Positions 6,978 through 14,312 of a stretch of 16,347 nucleotides of DNA are shown one piece after another (the stretch's first letter is position 1; each line of letters opens with the position of its first letter). The stretch is from UBA1146 sp050256555 (GTDB taxonomy: Bacteria > Planctomycetota > UBA8108 > UBA1146). The DNA lies in assembly GCA_050256555.1 (NCBI GenBank), contig JBBWWC010000063.1, forward strand, positions 1 through 16,347, given 5' to 3'. The notes below the pieces were generated by a model. That model was not told the origin of the DNA. It saw nothing but the letters and a program-made list of their open reading frames with translations, and made no database searches. The translations under genes and the position numbers were made by a program.

Positions 6978-9770
6978 TCATCGGTCGCGAAGGGGCTCTA
7001 ACTTTACAGGATTCTCATTCAGTTCGGTTTTTCGGGCCCACCAGCTCTTCCATAGCCCAGAAATTTCCTCCTGTGCAGCATTGCGCTCCTGAATATCGGT
7101 GATGGAGAAAGTGTTCCACCAGCCCAGATCGACCCCTGTGAGCCGTCTGAGCATGGGTATGGCATAACTACGTAGATTTCGAGTGTCGGTTCTCTGGACC
7201 AGGGCGTTGAGCAGCCTTTGGCGGGGAATTGCTTCCGAGTGGCTGTCCTTGGAGATGAGGGTTTCGAGGGATCGTAGAGCCATCGGCAGCTGATTTTCGA
7301 GGACACGGTTTCTCTCGGGAACCGGCAATTCGAGCCAGGTGAGGACCTGATCGACGGCGGTGGGGTTTCCGATCAGTATCAACATCTCCAGCGCTTTCTG
7401 AGCATCTCGGGTGATACGTGTTTCGAGTGTATTGAGAGCCGAGATCAGCAGATCAATGCCGCGATCATCTTCGAGGGCGAGCAATCCACGTGCGACCGCT
7501 TCATTCGGAGTTTCTTCCCACATCCGGATCAGAATTTCGAGAGCAGATGTGAGTTTGAGAGTTGTCGCAATATCGATGGCTGCCATCTGTGAGGTTCGAT
7601 CCGCAGATTCGAGAGCTTCAAGAATCGATTTCTCGACATCGCTCCAGTCGATGGTGGGATCCCAGCCCTGTTGTTTTTGACCCGTTTCCGGATCGAGTGT
7701 TTGCAACAGAACGAGTGTTTGGTAACTGATGTTCGACCGAATCTCGGCGCTCTCTGGCCCCAATCGAGTTGAGTTATAGCGATGAGCCCAGCGCCGCCAT
7801 TTGGTTCGTAACCGTGCCAGTACCGGACGATTTTCGAACAGGAGAATCGATCCGGACAGGCGGTAGGTATTATTGACATTGTTTTCGATCAGGATCGATT
7901 CATCTTCGCCTTCATTACCGATTCGAATCACCCGCTGGCCTGTTTTCAGAATCAAACGTTGCATACGGATCGGTATGGCGGTGCCCTGCGGATCGATTTT
8001 CAAATCTACCATCGATAGCTGAACCCAGGTGCCATCGGCAGGTGGGTCGGGATAGAGTTCTTCTGCAGGTAAATCAACGAGTCGTTCTTTCCAGTATTCG
8101 GAACGTTTCACGTAAAAATCAGTACTTTTGGTTCGCGGTCGAGGTGGTGATGGACCGCCGACATTTTTTGTCAGCAACTGATCAGCAGTAGAGCGATGAT
8201 TCGGAGCTCCTTTTTCGAGAGCTATTGCCAGCATTGAGAGCAGGGCTCGTCGGGCAGTTTCGGAGAGAAACTTGAAGTTTGTGAGGCGCGTGATACAGCT
8301 CCGGACCCTGAAGCTCACCGTGGTGTCTGTGCTGGCAAGACCGAATCCAATTTTCTCGATGGCTTGAAGCCAGATCTCTTCATCGATTCCGACCTTGCGA
8401 TCTTGTGCAGTGAGAACTCCGAGGGCGATTTCTGCGTGTTGCGAAGCCAGAAGTTCGACCACCGACGGCTCCCATCCAGTCGGGAGAGACACGGAGTTGT
8501 TGGACAGATATGCGAGGGTTCCCAGAATCAACGGGATCCGTCCGCTGGATTGGGCGATGTCGTCAGCCAGAGCATCTGCGATGCCGCCCTGGAGGCATTC
8601 GCTCCATGTTTCTGTGGGCATGATCTGGTGAAGAGCGGTCCACAGCGATGCCATCCGGGAATTGGTCCAGCGAAGGACCGGCAGTGCTTCCGAAGAAAGG
8701 ATCGCCTGGATCAATATTTTGCCGTGAGTTTGGGCAAACTGTGGGTCTTCGATTTTATCCTGCAGAGCCTTCCAGATTAGATGCTGACTCCAGGGCGAGA
8801 GATCGCCGCAATGCTGGACAAAAAGGTCGATCGAATTTTCAATATTTGCATCGATCAGGAAAGGGATCAGGGCATCAATTCTCTCCGCTGACATGGTATC
8901 GGTTCCATCGAGGTGGAGAGAAACCAGATCCGCAAGCTGAATCGCTGCTTCCGGATCTTTTCGACAGAGTCGTGCGATCAGTGTTGCGTCATGAAGGCGT
9001 TTGTTCGAAGAAGCTCGAGTCTCTGGTATTTCGCCAGCTTGCTGCCAGATTCCTGCCAGGAGCATCAAGGCTGGATCGTCGCTATCGGGGAGTTTTTCTT
9101 TGATAGCATTCGCTATGCGTTGTTGGGGAGAGAGTTCACTGGATTCTTCATCGAGCTCGTTACTCAGGAGTGCCACCCAGGTGGCGAGTTCTCCATCGGT
9201 TCTGATTTCCCCTTGTGCTTTTTCCATAACCACTCGTTCTTCAGAGAAGATGACCCATGGAGTTCCCGAGGCGACACCTCGGGCTGGTGGGCCGGAGATA
9301 CTGGCCGTGTTGATTCCTGGAAAAAGAATCTCGATCGAGTACGGAGGTTCGGTGCCACGGATTTCGGCCTGGATCCGTCGCTCCTCCTTGTGTGACGCAA
9401 CGGTGGTCTGGACGAGATTCTTGTGATGAAATCGAATGGTGGTGCCGGTGATTTCTTGTCGGATGGATCGTTGGTTGGCATCCGGTAGATTTCCGATACG
9501 GACGACGTCGAGATACAAAATCGGTGGAGACAGGATGGCCAGTAACTCCTTGGCCCTGGCTCGGATCTCCGGATCCGGATGGAGAAGGGTGGCGCGAAGG
9601 TCTTCCACCGCTGCTGGACCAGCTTCAAGAATCTGCCGAGCCGCTTCTTCCCGTCGTGCCCAGTCATCGGCCCCCAGATCTGCAATCCAGGTCGTTACAT
9701 CGTCATCTGGTGCCTGTAGATGCAATGGAGCGGGGGTCAGCAGGCAGAAGAGGAGGAGGGCGGCTAGCAT
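6978..9770 (-). CDS. Exported HEAT-repeat protein, function unknown
   Basis: The 930-residue protein begins with a hydrophobic stretch (residues 1-20, MLAALLLFCLLTPAPLHLQA) that looks like a signal peptide. It lacks the usual basic n-region, so export is likely but not certain. HEAT-like repeats follow at about 28-80 and again over the last 230 residues. The C-terminal end (LTGVDLGWWNTFS, then ISGLWKSWW) resembles the closing motif of HEAT proteins common in planctomycetes (recalled pattern, not searched). The long middle (about 90-690) is not recognised. No enzymatic motif or heme site is visible, so a periplasmic protein-binding scaffold is the best guess. The ATG at 9770 is preferred to a GTG at 9791, which has no Shine-Dalgarno site. 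It is followed on the same strand, after 84 bp, by the sigma factor gene; a shared transcript is possible. Confidence 0.85.
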   Translation of the reverse strand: MLAALLLFCLLTPAPLHLQAPDDDVTTWIADLGADDWARREEAARQILEAGPAAVEDLRATLLHPDPEIRARAKELLAILSPPILYLDVVRIGNLPDANQRSIRQEITGTTIRFHHKNLVQTTVASHKEERRIQAEIRGTEPPYSIEILFPGINTASISGPPARGVASGTPWVIFSEERVVMEKAQGEIRTDGELATWVALLSNELDEESSELSPQQRIANAIKEKLPDSDDPALMLLAGIWQQAGEIPETRASSNKRLHDATLIARLCRKDPEAAIQLADLVSLHLDGTDTMSAERIDALIPFLIDANIENSIDLFVQHCGDLSPWSQHLIWKALQDKIEDPQFAQTHGKILIQAILSSEALPVLRWTNSRMASLWTALHQIMPTETWSECLQGGIADALADDIAQSSGRIPLILGTLAYLSNNSVSLPTGWEPSVVELLASQHAEIALGVLTAQDRKVGIDEEIWLQAIEKIGFGLASTDTTVSFRVRSCITRLTNFKFLSETARRALLSMLAIALEKGAPNHRSTADQLLTKNVGGPSPPRPRTKSTDFYVKRSEYWKERLVDLPAEELYPDPPADGTWVQLSMVDLKIDPQGTAIPIRMQRLILKTGQRVIRIGNEGEDESILIENNVNNTYRLSGSILLFENRPVLARLRTKWRRWAHRYNSTRLGPESAEIRSNISYQTLVLLQTLDPETGQKQQGWDPTIDWSDVEKSILEALESADRTSQMAAIDIATTLKLTSALEILIRMWEETPNEAVARGLLALEDDRGIDLLISALNTLETRITRDAQKALEMLILIGNPTAVDQVLTWLELPVPERNRVLENQLPMALRSLETLISKDSHSEAIPRQRLLNALVQRTDTRNLRSYAIPMLRRLTGVDLGWWNTFSITDIQERNAAQEEISGLWKSWWARKTELNENPVKLEPLRDR

Positions 9771-10051
9771 GGTATTTCCAGGTAATGACACAGCACCGTA
9801 ATTGCGCAGTACCCGGGATTCTCCTATTCTTCCTGATTAAGACAGTTCACCGCTGGAAATCACTCAAGGGAATGATGGCCAAGAGCCGATATTCCATGTG
9901 GAGCATATTTCCAGATGAGACGTGCGGCTCTTGGAAGTGTCCTTGACGGAGGAGGACAGTCCTTTCCGATCAGGTGCTCCCTTAAAGGATACCCCGAATC
10001 GAGCCATGGTGCAGGTTCGTGGCTTTCTGAAATACTGTAGGAGGCGTCAGC
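9771..10051. promoter_or_regulatory. Divergent intergenic region with a 10-bp inverted repeat
   Basis: This 281-bp region lies between the divergent HEAT-protein gene and the AAA+ activator gene. It contains perfect arms CCAAGAGCCG (9879-9888) and CGGCTCTTGG (9925-9934) around 36 nt, which includes a smaller TGGA/TCCA stem (9899-9913). A short palindrome AGGAC-A-GTCCT lies just downstream, near 9953-9963. No tRNA fold, sigma-54 site or convincing sigma-70 promoter was found. The repeat could be an operator pair, an untranslated leader structure or a small RNA. Confidence 0.5.
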
Positions 10052-11650
10052 GTGGTCGATAGCTCCCTTGAAATAGAACTTCGCGAGGGTTTAGTAGGCC
10101 TGGATGAAGTCAAGAGTGAGAATCGATTCGAGGTTCTAGGTGCTTTGATGCTCGGCGCTTTACTGAAGAGATTCGGCGCCCGTTGCGTCACTTTGCATCT
10201 GATTTCTGCCCCGAATCATCAAGGAGATCGTCAGGTCAGGGAGCTCCTGGTCCGCCACGCCGCAGGTCAACGCCCATCGAATTCCATCGACCTTGATCTT
10301 CTCGAGAGCCTTGGTGTTCTTGAGATTCCACAGTTGATTCAGTCCAACGAACCCGGTGCGCCCGATCCGATATTGAGTTACTCGTTACCATTACTCGCTG
10401 GGGAGAGGGTGCTTTTTCTGATCGAGGGAGATCCCGTGATTGGATTCCCAAAATCAGCACCTGCAGCATTTCGATCGATGCTGGATCAAGTTCAATTTGA
10501 TATGCGAGATTTCTATCTGATCACCAGGCAGTCGGAGTTGATCGAGGAGCTGGAGTCGCGGCTTGAGAATCTGGAAGAGATTGTCAGCACGCAGGATCTC
10601 GAGATCGATCAGCAGGAGGCCGATTCGATTTCTCCTCAGAGCGCCGCCATTGTTAGCGTGGGTGCTATTTCGACGGTCGATAGCGACATGAAAGAAATCT
10701 TGTCCCAGGTAGAACGGTTACGTGAAACGGATTTAAGCATCCTGATTCACGGCGAAACTGGTACCGGTAAAGAACTGCTGGCTCGAGCATTGCATGATGA
10801 TACGGCAAGATCTGAATCGAGTTTCGAGATTGTTTCTTGCGGCTCATTGGCTCCGTCATTAATCGAGGGTGAGCTCTTCGGATGGCGTAAGGGTGCTTTC
10901 AGCGGTGCTGAGGAAGATCGAGCCGGTGTCTTCGAACGCGCCAGTGGTGGAACGGTACTGCTCGATGAAGTCGGAGATTTACCGCTCGAGATCCAGCAGA
11001 AGTTGCTCCGGGTTTTACAAGAAGGCGCACTGCGTCCGGTCGGTGGGGCAGAGCAGATTTTTGTCAATGTGCGTGTCATTGCCTCGACGAGGCATGACCT
11101 GCAAGAGCTGGTGAAAGCTGGTCAGTTCCGGGAAGATCTCTATTACCGACTGGCGGGTTTCATTCTGGAAGTCCCTCCCCTGCGAGAGCGATCTGACGAT
11201 ATTCCGCTACTGGTCAAGCGTTTCATCTCTGAGATGGAACCAGTCGAAGAAACACCGAAACGATTTTCCAAGAGTGCGATACGTGAGCTGATGACTTGTC
11301 CGTGGCCAGGAAATATTCAACAGCTGAAGAATGTTGTTCAACAGGCCATCTTGACCTGTGATCAGAGAACCGTTCCGCGCAAGGCGATCGAGCAATATCT
11401 AGAAGGTCTGGTCAGTGAACGATTGCAAGGTGATAAGGTCCATTCCACAGTGGAAGAAGTGTTGTTGAGAATCCCCGCCTCAGAAGGTTTTAATGACATT
11501 ATTGCTGAAGTGGAACGGTTAGTGATCTTGACTGCTTTGCAGAGAAACCGTGGCAATAAATCTCGCGTGACGAAGCAGCTCAAGATTCCGCGTCAGACTC
11601 TGTATAACAAGATCGATCGTTACGGAATCGAAGAGTCTGAATACAAGTAG
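10052..11650 (+). CDS. Sigma-54-type AAA+ transcriptional activator with GAF-like N-terminus
   Basis: The 532-residue protein has an N-terminal sensory region (about 1-155) that looks GAF-like but is not firmly assigned, then a coiled-coil linker (158-192). The AAA+ domain follows: Walker A GETGTGKE (234-241), GAFSGA (281-286) in place of GAFTGA, Walker B LLDEVG (303-308) and FREDLYYRL (359-367). A C-terminal Fis-type helix-turn-helix NKSRVTKQLKIPRQTLYNKI (502-521) follows. Family members hydrolyse ATP to open sigma-54 promoters. It lacks a receiver domain, so its signal is probably a ligand or partner, not phosphorylation. Oddities: WPGNIQQLKN (418-427) has Gln where the sensor II Arg of WPGNVREL is usual, and sensor I reads STRHDL. 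The GTG start has a strong TAGGAGG site 8 nt upstream. The gene converges with mgtE, 7 bp apart. A matching sigma-54 promoter lies at 13298-13313. Confidence 0.93.
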   Translation: MVDSSLEIELREGLVGLDEVKSENRFEVLGALMLGALLKRFGARCVTLHLISAPNHQGDRQVRELLVRHAAGQRPSNSIDLDLLESLGVLEIPQLIQSNEPGAPDPILSYSLPLLAGERVLFLIEGDPVIGFPKSAPAAFRSMLDQVQFDMRDFYLITRQSELIEELESRLENLEEIVSTQDLEIDQQEADSISPQSAAIVSVGAISTVDSDMKEILSQVERLRETDLSILIHGETGTGKELLARALHDDTARSESSFEIVSCGSLAPSLIEGELFGWRKGAFSGAEEDRAGVFERASGGTVLLDEVGDLPLEIQQKLLRVLQEGALRPVGGAEQIFVNVRVIASTRHDLQELVKAGQFREDLYYRLAGFILEVPPLRERSDDIPLLVKRFISEMEPVEETPKRFSKSAIRELMTCPWPGNIQQLKNVVQQAILTCDQRTVPRKAIEQYLEGLVSERLQGDKVHSTVEEVLLRIPASEGFNDIIAEVERLVILTALQRNRGNKSRVTKQLKIPRQTLYNKIDRYGIEESEYK

Positions 11651-11657
11651 CAGTCCT

Positions 11658-13058
11658 TCAGGCAGCTCGCAGGATCGCTTCTGCGACCATTATGAAAATT
11701 ATCGCTGCAGTTACATCATTGAAGCTGGTGATGAATGGGCCTGCCACCAGAGCTGGATCCAGTCCTGTTTTTTCGCAGACAATCGGGAACAGTGTTCCGC
11801 ATGTGTTTGCAAAGACGATGCCGGCTCCAATGCCGATGGCTATTGCGCTGGGGAGTTTGAACCATTGGTCAGATAGTACGAAGCCTGTCGCAGCAAAAAT
11901 AACAGCGCCGACAACACAACCGATGGCGATGGCAATGAGCAATGATACGACCACTTCCTGGCGCAAGAGACGGAAGATAGAGCGTCCCATTTCGATGTCT
12001 CCGACGGCCATTCCACGGACGACAATCGTCGCCGATTGGGTACCCACTCCGCCGGCGATTCCCATCACCAGAGGAATGAAGGCTGCCAGTAACAGGCGCT
12101 GGTCAGTAGCCGAGGTGAGTATTTCAGACAGATCGTGCTGATCCGGATGTAGCCATGCGAGGATGAATCCACTGATCACGGGTAACAGTAACCATGGGAT
12201 CCTGGCCATGGCACGTTTCAGTATCTTTTGCTGTGCCGGGTGACTTTCCGGGGCTCCTGCCAGTCGGTATATGTCCTCATCGGCCTCGTCGGAAAGAACC
12301 TCGACGATGTCATCGATGGTAGCGACTCCCAGAAGGTGCTCGTTTTCATCGACGACAGGAATTGCCTGAAGATTATATTTTCGTGCCAGCTGTGCGACAT
12401 CTTCCTGGTCTTCATCGACGAGTACGGAAATGACTTCCGTGGTCATCAAGCGATTGATTTTTTGTTGTGGATCAGAGCCGAGTAGATCCCGAATGGAGAG
12501 CACTCCGATGAGATGTCGATTTGCATCAATGATGTAGATGTAATTGACGACTTCGGTATCGATGTGCTCCTGAATTAGCGTCAGAGCTTCTTTTGCAGTG
12601 TGCTGCGGTTCGATGGTGATGTAATCAAGGGTCATGATTCCGCCGGCCGAGTGCGGAGGGTGTTGCATCAATCGCAACAACTCGACGGTGGTAGCCGGCT
12701 CCATCTCGGCGAGGACTTCTCTGCGTTGTGGCTGAGGAAGTTCGTTGAGAAGATCGGTCGCCTCATCGGGAGGCATTTCCTCGAGTATCTTTTTTAGTCG
12801 CGGGACTCCGAGAGTCTCAACGACTTGTTCTCTTGATGTGGCATCCGTTTCATCGATGACTTCAGCCTGAGCATCTGTTTCGATGGCTTCGAAAACTTCG
12901 AGCTTCTCATGCGGTTCCAGATCGTCGAGGATGCCTGCGATGTCCTCGGGTCGAACTCCCAGGAGTAGTTCCTTGAGGTGGATATCATGATCTGGGCTGG
13001 CGATGCAGGAACGGATGGCTTCGATGAGGTTCGTGGGATCGTGGGGTAATTGAGACAA
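11658..13058 (-). CDS. mgtE: MgtE-type magnesium transporter
   Basis: The 466-residue protein has the full MgtE layout: a cytoplasmic N domain (about 10-135), two CBS domains (about 138-197 and 202-257), and a five-helix membrane domain (about 285-466). The membrane signatures GIAGGVGTQSATIVVRGMA (333-351) and DPALVAGPFITSFNDVT (434-450) are present, and Asp448 matches the pore Mg2+-binding Asp. MgtE is an inner-membrane Mg2+ channel closed by high internal Mg2+ through its N and CBS domains (known for the family). The TTG start is well supported by AGGAGG 8 nt upstream. It converges with the activator gene, 7 bp apart and with no terminator between. The probable SRP RNA ends about 78 bp upstream on the same strand, so the two may share a transcript. 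Confidence 0.96.
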   Translation of the reverse strand: MSQLPHDPTNLIEAIRSCIASPDHDIHLKELLLGVRPEDIAGILDDLEPHEKLEVFEAIETDAQAEVIDETDATSREQVVETLGVPRLKKILEEMPPDEATDLLNELPQPQRREVLAEMEPATTVELLRLMQHPPHSAGGIMTLDYITIEPQHTAKEALTLIQEHIDTEVVNYIYIIDANRHLIGVLSIRDLLGSDPQQKINRLMTTEVISVLVDEDQEDVAQLARKYNLQAIPVVDENEHLLGVATIDDIVEVLSDEADEDIYRLAGAPESHPAQQKILKRAMARIPWLLLPVISGFILAWLHPDQHDLSEILTSATDQRLLLAAFIPLVMGIAGGVGTQSATIVVRGMAVGDIEMGRSIFRLLRQEVVVSLLIAIAIGCVVGAVIFAATGFVLSDQWFKLPSAIAIGIGAGIVFANTCGTLFPIVCEKTGLDPALVAGPFITSFNDVTAAIIFIMVAEAILRAA

Positions 13059-13135
13059 GTCGAGAACCTCCTAACCATTGCGAGTCTGTGAGTGGATCGT
13101 CTCCATCTGGCCCCAAGACATCAACAGATCCAGGC

Positions 13136-13251
13136 ACCTGTGCGCCTGCCACGGTGGCAGGTCTGTTCTGCCGGATCGGCCGCTGGCTGTCATATTGGCA
13201 GCATTGCTCCCTTCCGGGTCTGCCATTAGGCGAGCTTCGTGACCACAAGTT
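13136..13251 (-). ncRNA. ffs: Probable signal recognition particle (4.5S-type) RNA
   Basis: On the minus strand, GACCCGGAAGGGAGCA contains the SRP RNA apical hairpin: CCC-GGAA-GGG (tetraloop at 13212-13215) followed by AGCA, the conserved 3' side of the SRP internal loop. Outside it, TAATGGCAG pairs with CTGCCAATA (one mismatch). A TATAAA box at 13262-13257 would start the RNA near 13251, and ACTTGTG there can pair with CACAGGT (13142-13136), which sets the suggested 3' end at about 115 nt. SRP RNA binds Ffh to target nascent membrane proteins. The 5' side of the internal loop reads CAGA, not CAGG, and the pairing outside the loop is shifted from the usual geometry, so this is a variant or the ends are misjudged. 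A 17-bp palindrome lies in its 3' part. Confidence 0.65.
13145..13161. promoter_or_regulatory. 17-bp palindrome, possible activator-binding site
   Basis: CCTGCCACGGTGGCAGG is a perfect palindrome of 8-bp arms around one central base. Its centre is about 171 bp upstream of the start expected from the sigma-54 promoter, within the usual range for enhancer sites of sigma-54 activators (known architecture). It also lies in the 3' part of the predicted SRP RNA, where it would form a hairpin. Either role, or both, is possible. Confidence 0.4.
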
Positions 13252-13256
13252 CTTAT

Positions 13257-13262
13257 TTTATA
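13257..13262 (-). promoter_or_regulatory. -10 box of the SRP RNA promoter
   Basis: TATAAA on the minus strand lies 6-7 nt before the proposed RNA start. At 17-bp spacing the -35 position reads CTATCG, a poor match to TTGACA, so the promoter call rests mainly on the -10 box and its position. Confidence 0.4.
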
Positions 13263-13297
13263 GTGACTTGCGAATCCATCGATAGGCCTTGGTTGGG

Positions 13298-13313
13298 CGG
13301 CACGATCATTGCA
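13298..13313 (+). promoter_or_regulatory. Near-consensus sigma-54 (-24/-12) promoter
   Basis: CGGCACGATCATTGCA matches the consensus TGGCACG-N4-TTGCA at every defined position except the first. The invariant GG (13299-13300) and GC (13311-13312) are exactly 10 bp apart. The expected start is about 13324, giving a 37-nt leader to the response regulator ATG (13361). RpoN-dependent promoters need an AAA+ activator, and one is encoded at 10052-11650. It was found by reading intergenic DNA, not by a scored genome search. Confidence 0.75.
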
Positions 13314-13360
13314 AAATAGAGGATTGCCCGGTCGGGATCGGGATCTGGAAGGTCGCTCTG

Positions 13361-13843
13361 ATGTTCTCTGAGATTTCCACACCAGGAAATGGATCTGGAA
13401 ATGGATCTGCTGGAACGAGTTTCTCAGGTTCTCAATATCGCGTATTGCTCGCAGATGACGATGTCGGGGTTCGTGGCAGTTTGGCAGCTTTGCTCGATGG
13501 AGATGGATTCCGCACGGAACACGCCAGTGGTGGTCAGGAAGTTTTGACGAAGTTGCGAAACTTTCAGCCCAAAAAAGACTCGGTGGGATCCGCAGTGCGT
13601 CCGTTTGATTTCTTGGTGCTGGATGTACATATGCCGGATCTTACAGGTGTTGAAGTCTTGCGGCGGATTCGTAGCGAATATCGCTGGAGGTTTCCGGCTC
13701 TTTTTGTCAGTGGAGAAGCCAGTGTTGAGTTGAAAAGAGATGTTGAAGAGGTGGGAGGTTTCGCCTTGTTGCCGAAACCAGTCGAGCCAGATCTTTTCCG
13801 GAGCAGAATCCGGGATCTTGTTCGAACCCTGTTGGAAAATTAA
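13361..13843 (+). CDS. Single-domain response regulator (receiver domain)
   Basis: The 160-residue protein has a Gly/Ser-rich N-terminal stretch (about 1-24), then a receiver domain with the acidic pocket ADDD (Asp32-34), the phospho-acceptor LDVHMP (Asp88), VSGEA (Ser117) and LPKPV (Lys139). It ends soon after the receiver fold, with no DNA-binding or enzyme output domain, so it probably acts by protein contact, as CheY- or Spo0F-like proteins do (inference). The ATG at 13361 was chosen for its GAAGG site 8 nt upstream; the frame is open to 13289, which would run through the sigma-54 promoter. No histidine kinase is in the window. It is followed by groES after 91 bp with no terminator, so transcription from the sigma-54 promoter may continue into groESL. 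Confidence 0.9.
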   Translation: MFSEISTPGNGSGNGSAGTSFSGSQYRVLLADDDVGVRGSLAALLDGDGFRTEHASGGQEVLTKLRNFQPKKDSVGSAVRPFDFLVLDVHMPDLTGVEVLRRIRSEYRWRFPALFVSGEASVELKRDVEEVGGFALLPKPVEPDLFRSRIRDLVRTLLEN

Positions 13844-13934
13844 TTTAAAGCTGATAGCTGAGATTCCCCTGGCGGGAGTTGCAGAAATCGAAGAGTGAAA
13901 GTTCATAAGAACACGAGAAAGGGAGGCGACTCCA

Positions 13935-14237
13935 ATGTCGAAACTCAATCTTCGTCCGCTCAATGACAAGATTGTCGTAAAGCGGCTCGAAGCGGAAGAC
14001 CGTACTAAGGGTGGAATCTTTTTGCCTGACAATGCGAAGGAAAAGCCAAGAGAGGGCAAAGTAATGGCCCTTGGAGATGGCAAGTTGCTCAAAGATGGCA
14101 ACCGCGCAAACTTCCAGGTCAGCAAGAACGATCGAGTGATCTTCAGTTCCTACGCTGGAACCGAGATCAAGGTGGAGGGTCAGGAGTATTTGATCATGAG
14201 TGAGGACGACGTCCTCGCCATCGTCAACGCTGACTAA
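13935..14237 (+). CDS. groES: Co-chaperonin GroES (Hsp10)
   Basis: The 100-residue protein is the lid of the GroEL folding chamber in the cytoplasm. It matches GroES throughout: LRPLNDKIVVKRLEAEDRT at 6-24, a mobile loop GGIFLPDNAKEKP (26-38, with IFL where IVL is common), and the C-terminal EYLIMSEDDVLAIV strand. Length fits the family (about 95-100). The ATG has a GGGAGG site 8 nt upstream. No CIRCE element is seen in the 91-bp upstream gap. A weak TTGCAG...TCATAA pair (13879-13908, 18-bp spacer) could be a local sigma-70 promoter but is not convincing. The gene is followed by groEL after 75 bp, the usual order. Confidence 0.98.
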   Translation: MSKLNLRPLNDKIVVKRLEAEDRTKGGIFLPDNAKEKPREGKVMALGDGKLLKDGNRANFQVSKNDRVIFSSYAGTEIKVEGQEYLIMSEDDVLAIVNAD

Positions 14238-14255
14238 TTCAGAGAGATTAACCGA

Positions 14256-14286
14256 GTCTTTCGTTGAGCAAGAACTCACGAAAGAC
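14256..14286 (+). promoter_or_regulatory. Hairpin in the groES-groEL gap
   Basis: GTCTTTCGT (14256-14264) pairs with ACGAAAGAC (14278-14286), and after one bulged T the stem continues GAG/CTC, with a 6-nt loop. No T-run follows, so it is unlikely to be a terminator. It ends 26 nt before the groEL ATG and may mark mRNA processing or unequal groES/groEL stability (inference). Confidence 0.5.
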
Positions 14287-14312
14287 AGAAGAATATGAGA
14301 GGAACTGACACG

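Noticed and set aside
9872..9946. 24-codon ORF (ATGATGGCC...) in the divergent region behind AAGGG
   Set aside because: The Shine-Dalgarno spacing is too short, and its sequence is largely set by the arms of the inverted repeat at 9879-9934. Kept only as a remote possibility.
13870..13883. TGGCGGGAGTTGCA upstream of groES as a second sigma-54 promoter
   Set aside because: Only 8 bp separate GG and GC; functional sites need 10 (rarely 9 or 11).
13844..13934. CIRCE element upstream of groES
   Set aside because: Searched for TTAGCACTC and its inverted partner by eye; neither arm is present.
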